From contig JADGEJ010000003.1 in NCBI GenBank assembly GCA_016744435.1, forward strand, positions 1 to 64,000: a stretch of DNA of 64,000 nucleotides, read 5' to 3'. A model generated the notes under the pieces. It saw only the letters and a program-made list of their open reading frames with translations. It made no database searches and was not told the origin of the DNA. Shown piece by piece: positions 62,149 to 64,000 of this stretch. Within the stretch, counting starts at the first letter, position 1. Every line of letters starts with the position of its first letter. Origin of the DNA: Lentibacter sp. (GTDB lineage Bacteria; Pseudomonadota; Alphaproteobacteria; Rhodobacterales; Rhodobacteraceae). A program made the translations under genes and the position numbers.

Positions 62149-63825
62149 ATGAGCTATAAATCAGACATCCAAATTGCCCGTGAAGCCAACAAGAAGCCGA
62201 TCCAAGAGATTGGTGACAAGATTGGCATCTCAACCGAGCACCTCCTGCCTTACGGCCATGACAAAGCGAAGGTGAGCCAAGACTTCATCAACTCTGTGCA
62301 GTCAAAGAAAAACGGCAAGCTTATCTTGGTGACTGCGATCAACCCGACGCCTGCGGGCGAGGGCAAGACGACAACGACTGTTGGCCTTGGTGACGGGCTT
62401 AACGCGATCGGCAAAAACGCGATGGTTTGCATTCGCGAAGCCAGCCTTGGGCCGAACTTTGGCATGAAGGGTGGCGCGGCCGGGGGGGGCTATGCGCAGA
62501 TCGTGCCGATGGAAGACATGAACCTGCACTTCACCGGCGACTTTCACGCGATCACAAGCGCGCACTCACTGTTGAGCGCGATGCTCGACAACCATGTTTA
62601 CTGGGGCAATGCGCAAGAGATCGACACGCGCCGGATTACGTGGCGACGTGTTGTTGATATGAACGACCGCAGTTTGCGCCAGATTACGTCGAGCCTTGGC
62701 GGCGTTTCAAACGGCTTTGCCCGCGAAGACGGGTTTGACATTACTGTGGCGTCTGAAGTCATGGCGATCCTTTGTCTGGCGAATGACTTGAAAGACCTTG
62801 AGGCACGCCTTGGCAACATGATTGTGGCCTACCGCCGCGACCGCTCGCCTGTTTTCTGTCGTGATATCAAAGCAGCGGGCGCGATGACTGTTTTGCTCAA
62901 AGATGCGATGCAGCCGAACCTCGTGCAGACGCTGGAAAACAACCCAGCTTTCGTGCATGGCGGTCCGTTCGCCAACATCGCCCATGGCTGTAACTCGGTT
63001 ATTGCCACCAAGACGGCGCTGAAACTGACCGACTATGTCGTCACAGAAGCGGGCTTTGGCGCGGACTTGGGTGCTGAGAAGTTCATGAACATCAAATGCC
63101 GCAAAGCGGGCCTTTCGCCCGACTGTGTTGTGCTGGTTGCGACTGTGCGCGCGATGAAGATGAATGGCGGAATGGCGAAGGCCGACCTTGGGCAAGAAAG
63201 CGTTGAGGCTGTGCAAGCGGGCTGTTCCAACCTTGGCCGCCATATCGGCAACCTCAAGTCTTTCGGTGTTCCCGTTGTTGTGGCGATCAACCACTTTGTC
63301 ACGGACACCGACGCCGAAGTGCAGGCCGTGAAAGACTTCGTGAAAACGGAAGGTGCCGAGGCGATTGTAAGCCAGCACTGGGAGTTTGGCTCTAAAGGCT
63401 CAGAAGCGCTTGCCAAGCGCGTTGCCGAGATTGCCGACAGCGGCGTGAGCCAGTTTGCGCCGCTCTACCCCGACGACCTTGGCTTGTTTGAGAAGATCGA
63501 ACGGGTTGCGAAGGGCATCTACCGTGCTGATGAGGTGATTGCCGACAAGAAAATCCGTGATCAGCTTAGACTTTGGGAAGAGCAGGGCTATGGCAACCTG
63601 CCCGTGTGTATGGCGAAAACACAGTATAGCTTCTCGACTGACCCAACACAGCGCGGCGCTCCTACGGGCCACTCTGTGCCAGTGCGTGAAGTGCGGCTTT
63701 CAGCGGGTGCGGGCTTTGTCGTGGTTGTCTGCGGTGAGATCATGACGATGCCGGGCTTGCCACGTGTGCCAGCGGCGGAAAGTATTCATCTGAATGACGC
63801 GGGCGAGATCGAAGGCTTGTTCTAA
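62149..63825 (+). CDS. fhs: Formate-tetrahydrofolate ligase
   Basis: A 558-residue ligase that makes 10-formyl-THF from formate, ATP and [23 protein letters not shown] is the nucleotide loop; [20 protein letters not shown] and [20 protein letters not shown] are strong signatures. [20 protein letters not shown] is the C-terminal block. It lies upstream of folD, so both feed one-carbon units into the folate pool. A strong hairpin follows the stop. Confidence 0.97.
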   Translation: MSYKSDIQIAREANKKPIQEIGDKIGISTEHLLPYGHDKAKVSQDFINSVQSKKNGKLILVTAINPTPAGEGKTTTTVGLGDGLNAIGKNAMVCIREASLGPNFGMKGGAAGGGYAQIVPMEDMNLHFTGDFHAITSAHSLLSAMLDNHVYWGNAQEIDTRRITWRRVVDMNDRSLRQITSSLGGVSNGFAREDGFDITVASEVMAILCLANDLKDLEARLGNMIVAYRRDRSPVFCRDIKAAGAMTVLLKDAMQPNLVQTLENNPAFVHGGPFANIAHGCNSVIATKTALKLTDYVVTEAGFGADLGAEKFMNIKCRKAGLSPDCVVLVATVRAMKMNGGMAKADLGQESVEAVQAGCSNLGRHIGNLKSFGVPVVVAINHFVTDTDAEVQAVKDFVKTEGAEAIVSQHWEFGSKGSEALAKRVAEIADSGVSQFAPLYPDDLGLFEKIERVAKGIYRADEVIADKKIRDQLRLWEEQGYGNLPVCMAKTQYSFSTDPTQRGAPTGHSVPVREVRLSAGAGFVVVVCGEIMTMPGLPRVPAAESIHLNDAGEIEGLF

Positions 63826-63834
63826 GAGAGAGGT

Positions 63835-63871
63835 CCGTGGCAAAAGGGGCATCGAACCCCTTTTGCCACGG
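63835..63871. terminator. Strong hairpin between fhs and folD
   Basis: CCGTGGCAAAAGGGG (63835-63849) pairs perfectly with CCCCTTTTGCCACGG (63857-63871) around a 7-base loop. A second stem, GCCTC-CGAA-GAGGC (63874-63887), and a third, GTCGGCC/GGCCGAC (about 63903-63917), follow. There is no long T-run; the block may separate fhs and folD transcripts or act in attenuation. Confidence 0.75.
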
Positions 63872-63934
63872 TCGCCTCCGAAGAGGCTCCGGCCTCACCA
63901 ACGTCGGCCGGGCCGACTGACGGCAAAGGGACAA

Positions 63935-63956
63935 GGATATTTGTAGAAAGAAAAAG
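63935..63956 (+). repeat. Copy of the recurrent A-rich element just upstream of folD
   Basis: GGATATTTGTAGAAAGAAAAAG ends 8 bases before the folD start, and AGAGGG is the ribosome site next to it. It closely matches the copies at 5701 and 61289. The A-rich tail abuts the ribosome-binding site, so it may influence translation. Confidence 0.75.
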
Positions 63957-63964
63957 AGGGTCTT

Positions 63965-64000
63965 ATGAGCGCGACTTTGATTGACGGAAAAGCCTTTGCG
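63965..64000 (+). CDS. folD: Start of folD, methylene-THF dehydrogenase/cyclohydrolase (partial)
   Basis: Only the first 12 codons are visible, MSATLIDGKAFA, which fits the start of FolD. The gene continues beyond the window. Its place after fhs supports the assignment. Confidence 0.75.
   Translation, partial: MSATLIDGKAFA

Overview
The window looks like ordinary chromosome from an alphaproteobacterium of the Rhodobacteraceae (Roseobacter group). The signs are moderately high GC, gene neighbourhoods typical of that group (hisC with a prephenate dehydrogenase-like gene, fhs followed by folD, pyrD beside a DUF952 gene), two MerR-type regulators at a fatty-acid oxidation operon, Hint-domain proteins, and a short recurring intergenic motif ending in an A-rich AAAGAAAAAG-like tract. 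This assignment rests on protein and context recognition, not on a search. I see no rRNA, tRNA, CRISPR array, intact insertion sequence or prophage.

Layout. 1-1.5 kb: the tail of a sulfotransferase-like gene, a degenerate Hint-domain gene and a possible small RNA. 1.5-12.3 kb: a leftward beta-oxidation operon (MerR, acyl-CoA dehydrogenase, small protein, second acyl-CoA dehydrogenase, GST, thiolase, FadJ-like), with a second MerR gene divergent from two hotdog thioesterases and a MATE exporter. 12.3-26.6 kb: housekeeping genes (ArsC-like, pyrD, DUF952-DUF1330 fusion, CinA-like, sfsA, map, rsmD, peroxiredoxin, pterin dehydratase, RidA) plus an orphan TRAP binding protein. 26.6-33.2 kb: a type I secretion ABC/HlyD pair without an adjacent substrate, mlaA-mlaC, an atypical receiver and an MltB-like transglycosylase.

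33.3-41.5 kb is a catabolic locus. IclR-HAD hydrolase-class III aminotransferase run left, and TctC-TctB-TctA-aldehyde dehydrogenase run right from a shared control region with a GAACC dyad. The rightward operon ends in a decayed APH-type kinase gene. 43.7-49.3 kb is a second candidate catabolic locus: LysR, a semialdehyde dehydrogenase, an M19 dipeptidase-like protein lacking the usual N-terminal metal ligands, and two proteins of unknown function. Between them lie recO, a META lipoprotein, and a TetR/membrane-protein pair with two clear operators.

49.5-64 kb: a second Hint protein, rpsD, hisC-tyr dehydrogenase-extensin-like, a P-loop kinase, an HD protein, DUF2125, a ChaC-like cyclotransferase, an ExbB/MotA-like channel paired with a long coiled-coil OmpA/MotB-like protein, a MOSC protein, and fhs with the first codons of folD. 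The best candidates for undescribed biology are the 43.7-48.3 kb operon, the motor-like pair at 58.3-61.2 kb, the Tct/aminotransferase locus with its broken kinase, and the repeated intergenic elements.
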